DNA of 64,000 bases from assembly GCF_047824785.1 (NCBI RefSeq), contig NZ_CP181167.1, positions 2,046,001 to 2,110,000 on the forward strand, written 5' to 3'. The notes under the pieces were generated by a model. That model was not told where the DNA came from. It was given only the letters and a program-made list of their open reading frames with translations, and made no database searches. This document shows positions 18,386-28,152 of the stretch, one piece after another. Made by a program: the position numbers and the translations under genes. This DNA comes from Nitrobacter sp039808345 (lineage in GTDB: Bacteria; Pseudomonadota; Alphaproteobacteria; Rhizobiales; Xanthobacteraceae). Position 1 is the first letter of the stretch; the number at the start of each line of letters is the position of its first letter.

Positions 18386-20881
18386 TTAGTAAAGCCCTCC
18401 GGTGCCGGGCCGGAACAGGCTGCGGTCGGCGTCGGGCAGCGGCTGCGGCTCGCGTCCGTCAGCATCGGCCACACCGATCACGGAATAGTTGTCGGGCGGC
18501 GCCGTGCCAGGCTTGAAGGCTTCAAGGATCGTCTTGCCGCCGCTGCCGGGGCCTGCGCGCATGCCTGACTTGGAATCAACGCGAACCAGCTTGATGCCGG
18601 GAGGAATCCGGAACGGAGTGGCCGGCTTGTCGGCGAGCGCGACCTTCATGAAATCTCGCGCGATCGGAGCCGCCAGATGTCCGCCCGTCGCCCTGCGGCC
18701 GAGATTGCGCGGCTTGTCATACCCGACATAGATGCCGACGACGAGGTCGGGCGAGAATCCGATGAACCAGGCATCCTTCTGGTCGTTGGTCGTGCCGGTC
18801 TTGCCGGCGATCGGCTTGCCGACCTCGCGCATCACCGTGGCGGTGCCGGCCTGCACCACACCTTCCATCATGGAGGTGATCTGGTAAGCCGTCATCGAAT
18901 CCAGCACCTGCTCGCGATGGTCGATCAACTGAGGTTCGGGTTGATTCTTCCAGCCCTCCGGCGCCTCGCAGCCGCGGCACTCCCGCGCGTCGTGCTTGTA
19001 GATGGTGTGACCGTAACGATCCTGAATGCGGTCGATCAGGGTCGGCTTCACGCGCCTGCCGCCGTTGTCGAACATCGAATACGCGGTCACCATGCGCAGC
19101 ACCGTGGTCTCGCCGGCTCCGAGTGCGTAGGACAGATAGTTCGGCAGTTCGTCATAAACGCCGAAGCGCTTGGCATATTCGCCGATCAGCGGCATGCCGA
19201 CATCCTGCGCCAGGCGGACCGTAACGGTGTTGAGCGAAAGCCGCAGCGCATTTCGAAGCGTTTGCGGACCGTAGTACTTTTCTTTGGAGTAGTTTTCCGG
19301 CCGCCAAACGCCCGAGCCGCGCCCCTGATCGATCTCGATCGGCGCATCGACCACGACCGTGGAAGGCGTATACCCGTTGTCGAGCGCCGAGGAGTAGACG
19401 AGCGGCTTGAACGAGGAGCCAGGCTGGCGGTACGCCTGAGTTGCGCGATTGAACTGGCTTTGATCGAAGGAGAAGCCGCCGACCATCGCCAGCACACGGC
19501 CGGTACGCGGATCCATCGCCACCATCGCGCCGGACACTTCGGGCAACTGGCGCAACCGGTATTCCCCCTCGACGGTCTGGCCGTCCTTTGCGATCAGGGG
19601 GTCGGCATAGATCACGTCACCGGGCGAAAGCACTTGAGACACCTTTGTCGGCGTGCGGCCACGCGCTGACCCGGATGTGGCCTTGGCCCATTTCACCCCG
19701 TCAAGCGTAATCAAACCTGTTCGCCGCTCCCGGCTTACGGCGCCGCCAAGCTCGCGTCCGGGCTGGAAGCCGATCCGCGCCGATTTGTCGTCGGACTCGA
19801 GCACGACCGCCATTCTCCACGGCGAAATATCGGACAACGATTTGACCTCGGCGAGTTTCACCCCCCAGTCGCCGGAGATGTCGAGCTTGCTCACCGGGCC
19901 GCGCCAGCCTTGAGCTTCGTCATAGGTGACGAGGCCATTGGCCATGGTCTTGCGCGCCATCACCTGCAATTCCGGGTCGAGCGTCGTCCGGACGGACAGG
20001 CCGCCCCCGTAGAGCTTTTCTTCGCCGTAGCGTTCGAACAAATCGCGCCGAACCTCCTCGGCGAAATATTCGCCGGCGAAAGTATGCGCCCCGCTGGACC
20101 GGCCGGTGACGATCAGCGGCTGCTTGTGAGCTTTTTCCGCGTCGGCCTGGTTGACCCAGCCGTTCTCCAGCAGCCGGTCGACGACATAGTCGCGCCGTTC
20201 GATCGCGCGCTCACGGTTCTTGACCGGATGCAGCGTCGAGGGTGCCTTTGGCAGAGCCGCAAGGTATGCGGCCTCGGCGACGCTCAATTCGTTGACCGAT
20301 TTGTCGAAGTACACGAGCGACGCGGCCGCGATACCGTAAGCGCCAAGACCGAGGTAGATCTCGTTCAGATACAGTTCGAGAATCTTGTCCTTGGAATAGG
20401 TGCGCTCGAGGCGCATGGCCAGCAGGGCTTCCTTGATCTTGCGGGTAAAGGAAACTTCGTTGGTCAGAAGAAAGTTCTTGGCGACCTGCTGGGTGATCGT
20501 GGAGGCGCCCTGCGGCCTCTTGTTGGTGCCGTAGTTCTGAGCATAAAGCAGCGCCGCACGCGCCATGCCCTGATAATCGATGCCGCCGTGCTCATAGAAA
20601 TTCTTGTCCTCGGCCGCCAGGAACGCATTGATAACCAGCTTCGGCACGGCCTGTATAGGCAGGTAGAGCCGGCGCTCCTTCGCATACTCGCCGAGCAGCG
20701 AACCATCGGACGCATGGACACGCGTCATCACCGGCGGCTCGTAATTCTGAAGCTGGGAATACTCCGGCAGGTCCTGGGAAAAATGCCAGATCAATCCCGC
20801 GACCGCCGCGACCCCGACCAGAAACAGAATGGTCCCCGCGGCAAACAGAAAACCCATGAACCGCAGCAGCAAGCGCATCAT
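18386..20881 (-). CDS. mrcA: Penicillin-binding protein 1A, bifunctional transglycosylase/transpeptidase
   Basis: Class A PBP that polymerises lipid II glycan strands and cross-links their peptides on the outer face of the inner membrane. 831 residues: N-terminal membrane anchor (about 5-32), glycosyltransferase-51 domain (about 55-230; EDKNFYEHGG holds the catalytic Glu, then ASTITQQVAKN), an OB-like insert (about 320-430), and a transpeptidase domain with SSFKP (SxxK, about residue 487), SLNT (SxN) and KTGTT (about residue 690). It is next to the AmiC-type amidase on the same strand, a cell-wall pair. Confidence 0.97.
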   Translation of the reverse strand: MMRLLLRFMGFLFAAGTILFLVGVAAVAGLIWHFSQDLPEYSQLQNYEPPVMTRVHASDGSLLGEYAKERRLYLPIQAVPKLVINAFLAAEDKNFYEHGGIDYQGMARAALLYAQNYGTNKRPQGASTITQQVAKNFLLTNEVSFTRKIKEALLAMRLERTYSKDKILELYLNEIYLGLGAYGIAAASLVYFDKSVNELSVAEAAYLAALPKAPSTLHPVKNRERAIERRDYVVDRLLENGWVNQADAEKAHKQPLIVTGRSSGAHTFAGEYFAEEVRRDLFERYGEEKLYGGGLSVRTTLDPELQVMARKTMANGLVTYDEAQGWRGPVSKLDISGDWGVKLAEVKSLSDISPWRMAVVLESDDKSARIGFQPGRELGGAVSRERRTGLITLDGVKWAKATSGSARGRTPTKVSQVLSPGDVIYADPLIAKDGQTVEGEYRLRQLPEVSGAMVAMDPRTGRVLAMVGGFSFDQSQFNRATQAYRQPGSSFKPLVYSSALDNGYTPSTVVVDAPIEIDQGRGSGVWRPENYSKEKYYGPQTLRNALRLSLNTVTVRLAQDVGMPLIGEYAKRFGVYDELPNYLSYALGAGETTVLRMVTAYSMFDNGGRRVKPTLIDRIQDRYGHTIYKHDARECRGCEAPEGWKNQPEPQLIDHREQVLDSMTAYQITSMMEGVVQAGTATVMREVGKPIAGKTGTTNDQKDAWFIGFSPDLVVGIYVGYDKPRNLGRRATGGHLAAPIARDFMKVALADKPATPFRIPPGIKLVRVDSKSGMRAGPGSGGKTILEAFKPGTAPPDNYSVIGVADADGREPQPLPDADRSLFRPGTGGLY

Positions 20882-21112
20882 CGAATGTCCGTTTTGTTAT
20901 CCGGAACCTGAATCATCGGCAACGACAGGCGGCGACTACAGGCGGCGACTACAGGCATCGTCGCCGGATGGACGCGTTTCGTTCGTCGAGGCATCCGCCC
21001 GGATCGGGCATGCCGATTTTGGCGATTCCGCGAGTTTACGAAACTTGTCTATAGGGCGGACGCTGTGTCCAAACTAGGGCTTCTCACCCGCAACGCGCCG
21101 CTTTTCATGCTT

Positions 21113-21240
21113 ATAGCGTTTTCGAGCGAAGCATGTCCTCGGGCTTGACCCGGGGATGGAATCCGGTTCGCGTGAAGAAAACGCGTCAAAACATAAAGTA
21201 GAGTCCCTTCACCTCTTCCATGAAGCGGTGAAGGGCTTTA
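21113..21240. repeat. Dispersed repeat (module A and variant B stem)
   Basis: Starts TATAGCGTTTTCGAGCGAAG, contains an inserted GGGCTTGACCCGGGGATGG, then AATCCGGTTCGCGTGAAG and AAAACGCGTCAAAAC, and ends with the inverted repeat CCCTTCACC/GGTGAAGGG (21205-21213/21227-21235). The last bases, GCTTTA, give the TAA stop of the amidase gene on the minus strand. Confidence 0.85.
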
Positions 21241-22515
21241 GTCCACCGGAGCGGCTGATACCACTCTTTTCGCAAGGAATGCCTCGATGGCCTTCGCGAC
21301 CGACCGGACCGTCCTGGAACGCCACTCTTCGGATGCCATCTGGCGAAGATCCGCATTATTCGAAACGTAACCCAGTTCGACCAGCACCGACGGCACATCG
21401 GGAGCTTTCAGCACTCTGAATCCGGCCGACTTCAGCGGGTGCTTATGCATCCGCGCGGAGGTTTTCATCTCACCCATCAACAGTCGGGCGAAACGATTTG
21501 AGAATGTGCGCGTTTCCCGCCGCGCGAGGTCGATCAGGATATCGGCTACCTCCGTCGGCTCCTCGGTCAGATCGACGCCGCCGATGGCGTCCGCCTTGTT
21601 CTCGGCTTCGGCCAGCCGTTCCGCCTCGCGGTCCGAGGCCCTGTCCGACAGCGTGTAAATTGTTGCGCCCCGCGCATCACCCTCGTGGCGCGGCAAGGCG
21701 TCCGCGTGAATCGACACGAATAGCGAAGCGCCATTGTTACGGGCGACGCGCACGCGCTCCGCCAGCGGAATAAAGGTGTCGTCGGTCCGTGTCATGACAA
21801 CACGGAACTTGCCGCCCTGCTCGATGCGGTCGCGCAAGGCTGTGCCGAAGGCCAGCACCAGATCCTTTTCGCTTTCTCCCGTTGAAGCCTGGGTTCCATT
21901 ATCGAGTCCGCCGTGGCCGGGATCGATCACGACCACGAGGCGGCCGTCCTCGGCTCCAGTCGAGCCGGGCGCATCGGCAACGGGCCCTGAAGGACCGGTA
22001 TCCTTCGCCGGTTCCGGGCTGCTCGATCGCGCCAGCAAGCGGTTGAATGCGGCACGGTCGACGGCCTCAAGCTCGACGACGAGACGGGAGGGCTGACCGT
22101 TCGCGGCGTCAAGCACGTAGGCTTTCCCGATTTTCGCAGGTCCCGCGAGATCGAAGACGATCCGCGATCCGCCCGGCATCACCAGGCCATAGCGGAACGC
22201 CTTGATCAGGCCGCGTCCCGCCTCCCCGGCCTTCGGCGCAAGACGGAAACTGACCTGGGGAGTGTCGATCACGACCCGGTAAGGATCGCTCAGCAGAAAA
22301 GCGCGAAGATCGATCTTCTTGTCGAGATCGAGGACGAAGCGGGTCTGTTTCAGATCACCCGCGACACGCACCGCGGAGGCGACCGGGAAGTCAACCGCGA
22401 CCTCGGGGCGCACGGGCTCGTTCCCGGCGGCGAACGAAGCCGCGCCGGGAACAAACATCGCTGTGGCGCATAGCCAGACGATTCCCATATTTGCGCGGCA
22501 CGCCAACGAACCCAT
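21238..22515 (-). CDS. amiC: N-acetylmuramoyl-L-alanine amidase, AmiC-type
   Basis: Periplasmic zinc amidase that cuts the bond between MurNAc and the stem peptide, needed for daughter-cell separation. 425 residues: signal peptide (hydrophobic to about residue 30, ending FAAG), an AMIN domain (about 40-150) that targets the septum, an acidic linker, and an Amidase_3 domain (about 195-415) with DPGHGG (zinc His), the SIHAD zinc-site histidine and the late VELGYVSN segment with catalytic Glu. Its TAA stop comes from the repeat at 21113-21240. Confidence 0.93.
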   Translation of the reverse strand: MGSLACRANMGIVWLCATAMFVPGAASFAAGNEPVRPEVAVDFPVASAVRVAGDLKQTRFVLDLDKKIDLRAFLLSDPYRVVIDTPQVSFRLAPKAGEAGRGLIKAFRYGLVMPGGSRIVFDLAGPAKIGKAYVLDAANGQPSRLVVELEAVDRAAFNRLLARSSSPEPAKDTGPSGPVADAPGSTGAEDGRLVVVIDPGHGGLDNGTQASTGESEKDLVLAFGTALRDRIEQGGKFRVVMTRTDDTFIPLAERVRVARNNGASLFVSIHADALPRHEGDARGATIYTLSDRASDREAERLAEAENKADAIGGVDLTEEPTEVADILIDLARRETRTFSNRFARLLMGEMKTSARMHKHPLKSAGFRVLKAPDVPSVLVELGYVSNNADLRQMASEEWRSRTVRSVAKAIEAFLAKRVVSAAPVD

Positions 22516-23210
22516 GCCTCCGAGCTGCCTTTTAATCGCAATAGAACCGCACGGTTAATCCGGGCTTAATGGGTCACGGCTGTTTAGAGATGTTGCAGGC
22601 TGGCGACGCTGTCCCTTGCATGCGACGGGCAATCCACGTATGTAGGTGAGTGCTGACGGCTAAACTCACGGTTGTGTCGCGTTCAGCCTCCCGGGTGCAG
22701 CGCAGGGCTTCAAGTTGCTGGAAGCTCGGCGTTTCCTGATCCCTCCATACAGCCAGCGCGACGCGCGGCCGAATTGCAGAGGTGTTCTCAGGTTCGGGAG
22801 GCATTCTGTCCCAGGTTATCATTTGAACCGGGGGCGACTTGGAGAGGTCGTATCCGATTGTCCCGGCCCATCGGCCACGAGGTAATACGACAACCGGCAG
22901 GCGCCTTGGCGCCGTGTCGGTCCGGCAGCGAGAGAGATATGCGGCGGTGCTTTATTTGCCGCCAACCTGTTTTAGACGGGCTGACGCCTGATGCGCCATA
23001 CTGAGAAGCCGACCATTTTTTCCGTAAGGACCGCGCCGAGGCGAAGTGAAAACTTCGCGGATCGCGTCTCGCAGGGAGCAAGGTCGGTCCGGCGTACGGG
23101 ATCGCGGCGCAGCCTTCCCCTCACCCCCGAATCAGGTGGACCGTTGCATGGGCCGGCCGCGCGACACGCGCGTGCCATGTCATGCGCCATCCGCCTCCAA
23201 GAGCTTCAAA
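22516..23210 (+). promoter_or_regulatory. Long leader and promoter region of rne with hairpins
   Basis: 695 bases without a convincing gene separate the divergent amiC and rne genes. The last 300 bases hold perfect or near-perfect hairpins: GGCGG(T)/(G)CCGCC with an AU-rich GCTTTATTT loop (22943-22963), and GCGAAGT-GAAA-ACTTCGC with a GNRA-type loop (23041-23058). Long rne leaders with such hairpins mediate RNase E autoregulation in enterobacteria; that they do so here is inference. Confidence 0.55.
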
Positions 23211-26200
23211 ATGCCCAACAAACCCAACAAAATGTTGATCGACGCCACCCACCCGGAAGAAACCAGGGTGGTGGTGGTCCGCGGCAACCGCGTCGAGGAA
23301 TTTGATTTCGAATCCGCTCAACGCAAACAACTACGCGGCAACATCTATCTGGCCAAGGTCACCCGCGTCGAACCGTCGCTACAAGCCGCGTTTATCGAGT
23401 ATGGAGGAAACCGTCACGGCTTCCTGGCGTTCAGCGAAATCCATCCCGACTATTATCAAATTCCGGTCGCCGATCGTCAGGCGCTGATCGAGGCCGACGA
23501 GCGGGCGCACCGCGAGGCCGAGGAGGAGTCCGAGGATCGCTCCAGCCGCCGTCGTTCGCGGCACCGCAACGCCCGCCGGCGAGACCATGGCGAACGCGTG
23601 CAAAGCGCCATCGTCGAGGACGGGGAGCATCAGGCCGCGGGCGCGGACGCGCCGCAGTCCGATCCGCCGCATGATGAGTCCGCGGCGGACGATCATTTCG
23701 GACAACAGTACGGCGTACAGGATCACGATCAGCCGACAGATCCGGATCGCCATCCTTTGGATGGTGACGATCACTCGCACGAGGCTGGATCAAGCTCCCT
23801 ATACGGCTCCGACCACGAAACCGGCGCGGACCACCTGCCGGAGGCGCAAGACTTCGCTTTCGCGCCTGATCCCGATAATGGGGATCATGAGCAAGACGAA
23901 AACCAGGAGGCCACCGGGGACGATCCGGTTGCGACGCCTTCGGATGAGGATTCGCCATCGATAGCGCTAGGTGATGCGACGGGCTCGGAGACCTCCGCTG
24001 ACGACGCCGCCCGGAACGATCAGGTCGGGCTCGCCATCTCCCCGGATGAAGATCATGCTCTCGACGCACACGGTCATGCGAGCGGCGATCACGACCACGG
24101 CCAATCTCATGAGGGAGAAACTCATGAGGGAGAGACTCGTGGGGATGAGGTCCGCGTCGAAGATCGCGCCGATGATGACGGTGACGATGAGGAAGAAGAA
24201 GAGGAGCAGGTCGAATCCGTCGGCGGCGACGATGCTCTCGAGGAGGTGCCCGAGCGAGCCTTCCGGCCGCGCCGTCAGTACAAAATTCAGGAAGTCATCA
24301 AGCGCCGTCAGGTCATGCTGGTGCAGGTGGTCAAGGAGGAGCGCGGCAACAAGGGTGCGGCGCTGACGACCTACCTGTCGCTGGCCGGCCGCTATGCCGT
24401 GCTGATGCCCAATACGGCGCGCGGCGGCGGCATCAGCCGCAAGATCACCTCGGCGCAGGACCGTTCGCGGCTCAAGGAGGTTGTGCAGGACCTCGATGTC
24501 CCCGAGGGAATGGGAGTCATCCTGCGCACCGCCGGCGCTGCGCGCACTAAGCCGGAGATCAAGCGCGACTTCGAGTATCTGATCCGCATGTGGGAAACCG
24601 TGCGCGATATGACCCTGCGGTCCCAGGCGCCGACACTCGTTTACGAGGAAGGCTCGCTGATCAAGCGCTCCCTCCGCGATCTCTACAGCAAGGAAATCGA
24701 CGAAATCCTGGTGGCCGGTGAAGCCGGCTATCATGAAGCGCGCGGCTTCATGAAGATGCTGATGCCATCCAACGCCCGGGCCGTGAAGCAGTATCGCGAC
24801 GGCCAGCCTTTGTTTTCGCGGATGGGCGTCGAGAGCCAGCTGGACGCGATGTTTCTTCCGACGGTGCAGCTTCGCTCCGGTGGATACATCGTCATCAACC
24901 AGACCGAAGCGCTGGTATCGATCGACGTCAACTCAGGCCGCTCGACCCGCGAACATCACATCAAGGATACCGCGCTCAAGACCAATCTCGAGGCTGCCGA
25001 GGAAGTCGCCAGGCAGTTGCGGCTGCGCGATCTTGCCGGCCTGATCGTCATCGACTTCATCGACATGGACGAGAAGCGAAGCAACCGCGCGGTGGAGCGT
25101 AAGCTCAGCGAGTGCCTGCGCCACGATCGCGCGCGCATCCAGGTCGGGCGCATTTCGCACTTCGGTCTTCTGGAAATGTCGCGCCAGCGCATTCGCGCCA
25201 GCATGCTGGAAAGCTCGACGGAGTCCTGCCCGCAATGCGGCGGCAGCGGCCATGTCCGCTCGGTACCCTCGGTGGCGCTACAGTTGTTGCGCGGCCTTGA
25301 GGAAGTTCTGATGAAAGGCGCGACGCACAACCTTGTTGTACGGACGCGGATTAGCGTCGCGTTGTATGTGCTCAATCAGAAGCGCGGGCATCTGCGCGCC
25401 CTCGAGCACAGCTTCAAGGTTGGCCTCTCCGTGGTCGCCGACCCCGCGCTCGCAGGTCAGCAATCCTTCGTGATTGATCGCGGCGAGCAGGTGCATACCC
25501 TGGAAGCCGCAAAAGCGCTGCTGGCCACGCAACTCGCCGCATACCCGCCGCAAGCTGAAGAAGTTCAGGACGACGATCCGCCGCCCGATATGGAAACCGA
25601 GACCGAGGCCGACGACGCCGAAGCTCGCGCCGATGAGCAGGTGAGCGGTGAGACCGAGGGTGACGGCCGCAAGCGGAGGCGACGCCGGCGGCGTGAACGC
25701 TCCAGCGAAACAAACGACAGCCAGATCCCGCAAACGGTCGAGGTTCCGGACAGCGTTCAGATTGCCGCCGAATTCGCCGCCGCACGCTTCATGATCGACG
25801 ACGTCGAAAATGAGGGAGAGGAGTCTCCGGCGCAGGACAGCGCGGCCCCGGCCGATCCGTCCGAAGACGGGGACGAGCGCCGCCCGAGGCGGCGCGGACG
25901 GCGCGGCGGACGCCGGAGACGCGGCAGCAATGGTGCAAGTCCTGTCGATCCGGATTCCGACGAGCTCAATGCCACCCCGGCATCGGAAGCCGTCGACGCC
26001 GTCGCGGACCTTGATTCCGTGTCGCTGGCGCCGGAAGCGCAGAGCGATTTGTCCGAATCTGAAACTCAGCCGCAGCAGCACGGCGAAGAGCCGGCGAGTT
26101 CCCCGGCCGAGACCGGAAACGGGACGGTTCCGGAGCCCGAGAAAACTGTTTGCCGTCGCTCGACGGTACGTGAAAAGGTGAGCTTCACCTCGCAGGAGGA

Positions 26201-26339
26201 AACGCCACCTTCCGTTCCCGTCGTTCAACGCGAGCCGGAAGAGCCGACGCCGGAGACGCAACAGCCTCCTCCGCAAGCATCGGACGAAACCCGGCCGCGC
26301 CGCGCCGGCTGGTGGTCGCGCCGGTTCGGCGGCACCTGA
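23211..26339 (+). CDS. rne: Ribonuclease E
   Basis: Essential endoribonuclease that starts mRNA decay and processes rRNA and tRNA. About 1,042 residues from the ATG at 23211 (23232 also possible). The S1 domain (GNIYLAKVTRVEPSLQAAFI) is split by a 250-residue Asp/Glu/His-rich insertion (about residues 95-345). RNase H-like and DNase I-like catalytic parts follow, with Mg-binding aspartates in SIDVNSG and VIDFIDMD, and the Zn-link CPQCGG. The C-terminal 350 residues are acidic with Arg-rich patches (RKRRRRRRERS, RRPRRRGRRGGRRRRG), the scaffold for RNA and degradosome partners. The gene is monocistronic with a long leader. Confidence 0.97.
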   Translation: MPNKPNKMLIDATHPEETRVVVVRGNRVEEFDFESAQRKQLRGNIYLAKVTRVEPSLQAAFIEYGGNRHGFLAFSEIHPDYYQIPVADRQALIEADERAHREAEEESEDRSSRRRSRHRNARRRDHGERVQSAIVEDGEHQAAGADAPQSDPPHDESAADDHFGQQYGVQDHDQPTDPDRHPLDGDDHSHEAGSSSLYGSDHETGADHLPEAQDFAFAPDPDNGDHEQDENQEATGDDPVATPSDEDSPSIALGDATGSETSADDAARNDQVGLAISPDEDHALDAHGHASGDHDHGQSHEGETHEGETRGDEVRVEDRADDDGDDEEEEEEQVESVGGDDALEEVPERAFRPRRQYKIQEVIKRRQVMLVQVVKEERGNKGAALTTYLSLAGRYAVLMPNTARGGGISRKITSAQDRSRLKEVVQDLDVPEGMGVILRTAGAARTKPEIKRDFEYLIRMWETVRDMTLRSQAPTLVYEEGSLIKRSLRDLYSKEIDEILVAGEAGYHEARGFMKMLMPSNARAVKQYRDGQPLFSRMGVESQLDAMFLPTVQLRSGGYIVINQTEALVSIDVNSGRSTREHHIKDTALKTNLEAAEEVARQLRLRDLAGLIVIDFIDMDEKRSNRAVERKLSECLRHDRARIQVGRISHFGLLEMSRQRIRASMLESSTESCPQCGGSGHVRSVPSVALQLLRGLEEVLMKGATHNLVVRTRISVALYVLNQKRGHLRALEHSFKVGLSVVADPALAGQQSFVIDRGEQVHTLEAAKALLATQLAAYPPQAEEVQDDDPPPDMETETEADDAEARADEQVSGETEGDGRKRRRRRRRERSSETNDSQIPQTVEVPDSVQIAAEFAAARFMIDDVENEGEESPAQDSAAPADPSEDGDERRPRRRGRRGGRRRRGSNGASPVDPDSDELNATPASEAVDAVADLDSVSLAPEAQSDLSESETQPQQHGEEPASSPAETGNGTVPEPEKTVCRRSTVREKVSFTSQEETPPSVPVVQREPEEPTPETQQPPPQASDETRPRRAGWWSRRFGGT

Positions 26340-26351
26340 ACGAGCCTCATT

Positions 26352-26397
26352 CAAGAGCGTTCGCTTCTGATTGAAATCAGACGCGGAAAGGCTCCAG
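26352..26397. repeat. Dispersed repeat (module B only)
   Basis: CGCTTCTGATTGAAATCAGACGCG with a flanking AAGGCTCC arm: one module B stem, slightly decayed, just after rne. It may act as part of the terminator between rne and the convergent thiL. Confidence 0.7.
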
Positions 26398-26440
26398 CCG
26401 GGCGTCATTGCGCGCCGTGGGTTCGCGCGCCGCTCCCTGT

Positions 26441-27409
26441 TCAGAAGTGGCTGTAGGAAAGCGGCGCGAGCGCGATATCGTCGCCTTTTGCGTCGCGCCA
26501 TTTCGGAGGCGCGTCGCCCGCGACGACCTCTCCGATCGGTGTCACGGCGACGCCGGCGACGCGTGCCGCCCGCGCGAAATCATCCCAGCGATCCCTCGCG
26601 ACTGTACACAAAATCTCATAATCGTCGCCGCCGCTCACGGCGGAGGCGAAACTCGCCTGCCCCTGCTCTATCAGTCCGCGTGCAGCTTCGGAGAACGGAA
26701 CGGCCGCGGCATCGACGGTTGCCGACCCCCCCGACGCTCTGCAGAGTTTCGCGAGATCACCCGCCAGACCGTCGGAAACATCCATCGCCGCCCGCGCGTG
26801 GTTGCGAACAGCCTTTGCGAGGCGAAGGCGCGGTTGCGGGATCCGGTATCGCTGGATCAGCGGCTCACGGATCTCAGGATCGCTGACCGTCACGTTGCCT
26901 GAGAGAATGGCGAGCCCGAGCGCCGCGTCGCCGATCGTGCCGGAGACGGCGATACGGTCGCCGGGCTGCGCGCGGCTACGCAATATCATTTCACCACGGG
27001 GCACGCGACCGAAGGCCGTGACGGAGATCGTCAGCGGTCCGGGAGTGGCGACGGTGTCACCGCCGAGCAACGGGCAATCAAAGGCGATGGCGTCGCCGGC
27101 AAACCCGTTCGCGAAGGCCGCGAGCCATCTCTCGTCCAGTTCACGCAAGGCCAGAGTCAGAACGAATCCGGCGGGCGTGGCTCCCTTGGCGGCGAGATCG
27201 GAAAGATTGACCCGCAATGCTTTCCTGGCGACAGTTTCAGGCGGATCATCATTCCGAAAATGCACCCCTTCGACGATCGCGTCGGTTGTGATCACGAGAT
27301 CGTCGCCGCTGCCTTTCAAGACCGCCGCGTCGTCAGTGAGCCCGAGCGCCCCCGGATCGGTCGCGATCGGCTTGAAGTAGCGAGCGATCAGGTCGTCTTC
27401 ACCGGACAT
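26441..27409 (-). CDS. thiL: Thiamine-monophosphate kinase
   Basis: Cytoplasmic enzyme that phosphorylates thiamine monophosphate to the active cofactor thiamine diphosphate. 322 residues, AIRS-like fold: N-terminal GLTDDAAVL and ITTDAIVEGVHF (metal-binding aspartates), the NLSDLAAKGATP motif, GGDTVATPGPL, and MDVSDGLAGDL in the C-terminal half. These are the family's substrate-binding loops. It lies at the end of the rib/nusB cluster, as in many alphaproteobacteria, but a 250-base repeat-filled gap separates it from nusB. Confidence 0.96.
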   Translation of the reverse strand: MSGEDDLIARYFKPIATDPGALGLTDDAAVLKGSGDDLVITTDAIVEGVHFRNDDPPETVARKALRVNLSDLAAKGATPAGFVLTLALRELDERWLAAFANGFAGDAIAFDCPLLGGDTVATPGPLTISVTAFGRVPRGEMILRSRAQPGDRIAVSGTIGDAALGLAILSGNVTVSDPEIREPLIQRYRIPQPRLRLAKAVRNHARAAMDVSDGLAGDLAKLCRASGGSATVDAAAVPFSEAARGLIEQGQASFASAVSGGDDYEILCTVARDRWDDFARAARVAGVAVTPIGEVVAGDAPPKWRDAKGDDIALAPLSYSHF

Positions 27410-27461
27410 GTTTCGACTCGTCGAGGTTCATCCGCGCCGCCGCAGCGGAATGCGCTTTGTT

Positions 27462-27665
27462 ATAGCGTTTTCAGGCGAAGTGGCCGCCGGTTCGCGTGAA
27501 GAAAACGCGACAAATCAAATCTGAGAGCCTCGCTTCTGATTCCATCAGAAGCGAAAAGGCTCCAGAGTCTGTTTCAACTGCGTTGAATCAGACTCGTCGC
27601 TTATCTTTTTGTTTGAGCATGATCTTCTCCGAAAACCGGTTTCCACTTTTCGGGATCATGCTCTA
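27462..27665. repeat. Composite dispersed repeat (modules A, B and C)
   Basis: Module A (TATAGCGTTTTCAGGCGAAG, CCGGTTCGCGTGAAGAAAAC), module B (GCTTCTGATTCCATCAGAAG) and a long module C (GAGCATGATCTTCTCCGAAA, CCGGTTTCCACTTTTCGGGA, TCATGCTCTAG) follow in series between thiL and nusB. The final CTCTAG gives the TAG stop codon of nusB. Confidence 0.88.
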
Positions 27666-28145
27666 GCGAGTAAACTCGGCGTTGCGAAAACGGCGCGCGA
27701 TCTGGTCAAGCACCGCATTCACCATGCCGGCTTCATCCTTTTCGACGAAAGCGTGCGCGACATCGACATATTCAGACACCACCACCCGCGCCGGAACATC
27801 CTTGCGGTGCTCCAGTTCGTACGAGCCGGCGCGCAGCACCGCGCGCAGGATCGCGGCGACACGCTTCAGCGGCCAGCTTTTCGAGAGCGCATCGTCGATC
27901 AAGGGGTCGATCCTCACCTGATCGCGAACCACGCCCGCCACCACGTCCCGAAAGAAGGCTGCCTCGGCAGGAAGATACCTGTCGCCCTCGACTTCGTTGC
28001 CGAGCCAGTGGCTGTCGAACTCCGCGAAGACATCGTTGATGCCGGCGCCGCTGATCTCCATCTGATACAGCGCCTGCACCGCGGCGAGCCGCGCCGCGCC
28101 GCGCCTGTTTGCCTTCCTGTCAATGCTTGCCTTGATGTCCGCCAT
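27663..28145 (-). CDS. nusB: Transcription antitermination factor NusB
   Basis: With NusE (S10) it binds boxA RNA and supports rRNA antitermination. 160 residues, all helical: RRGAARLAAVQALYQMEISG at the N-terminus, then a central VRIDPLIDDALSKSWPLKRV and the C-terminal RVVVSEYVDVAHAFVEKDEA, which are typical of the family. The gene follows ribH by seven bases, the common rib-nus arrangement. The stop codon is supplied by the repeat at 27462-27665. Confidence 0.96.
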   Translation of the reverse strand: MADIKASIDRKANRRGAARLAAVQALYQMEISGAGINDVFAEFDSHWLGNEVEGDRYLPAEAAFFRDVVAGVVRDQVRIDPLIDDALSKSWPLKRVAAILRAVLRAGSYELEHRKDVPARVVVSEYVDVAHAFVEKDEAGMVNAVLDQIARRFRNAEFTR

Positions 28146-28152
28146 CGCTCCG

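Noticed and set aside
22574..22822. 82-codon minus-strand frame in the amiC-rne gap
   Set aside because: No domain, no good ribosome site, and it overlaps the probable promoter and leader of rne.
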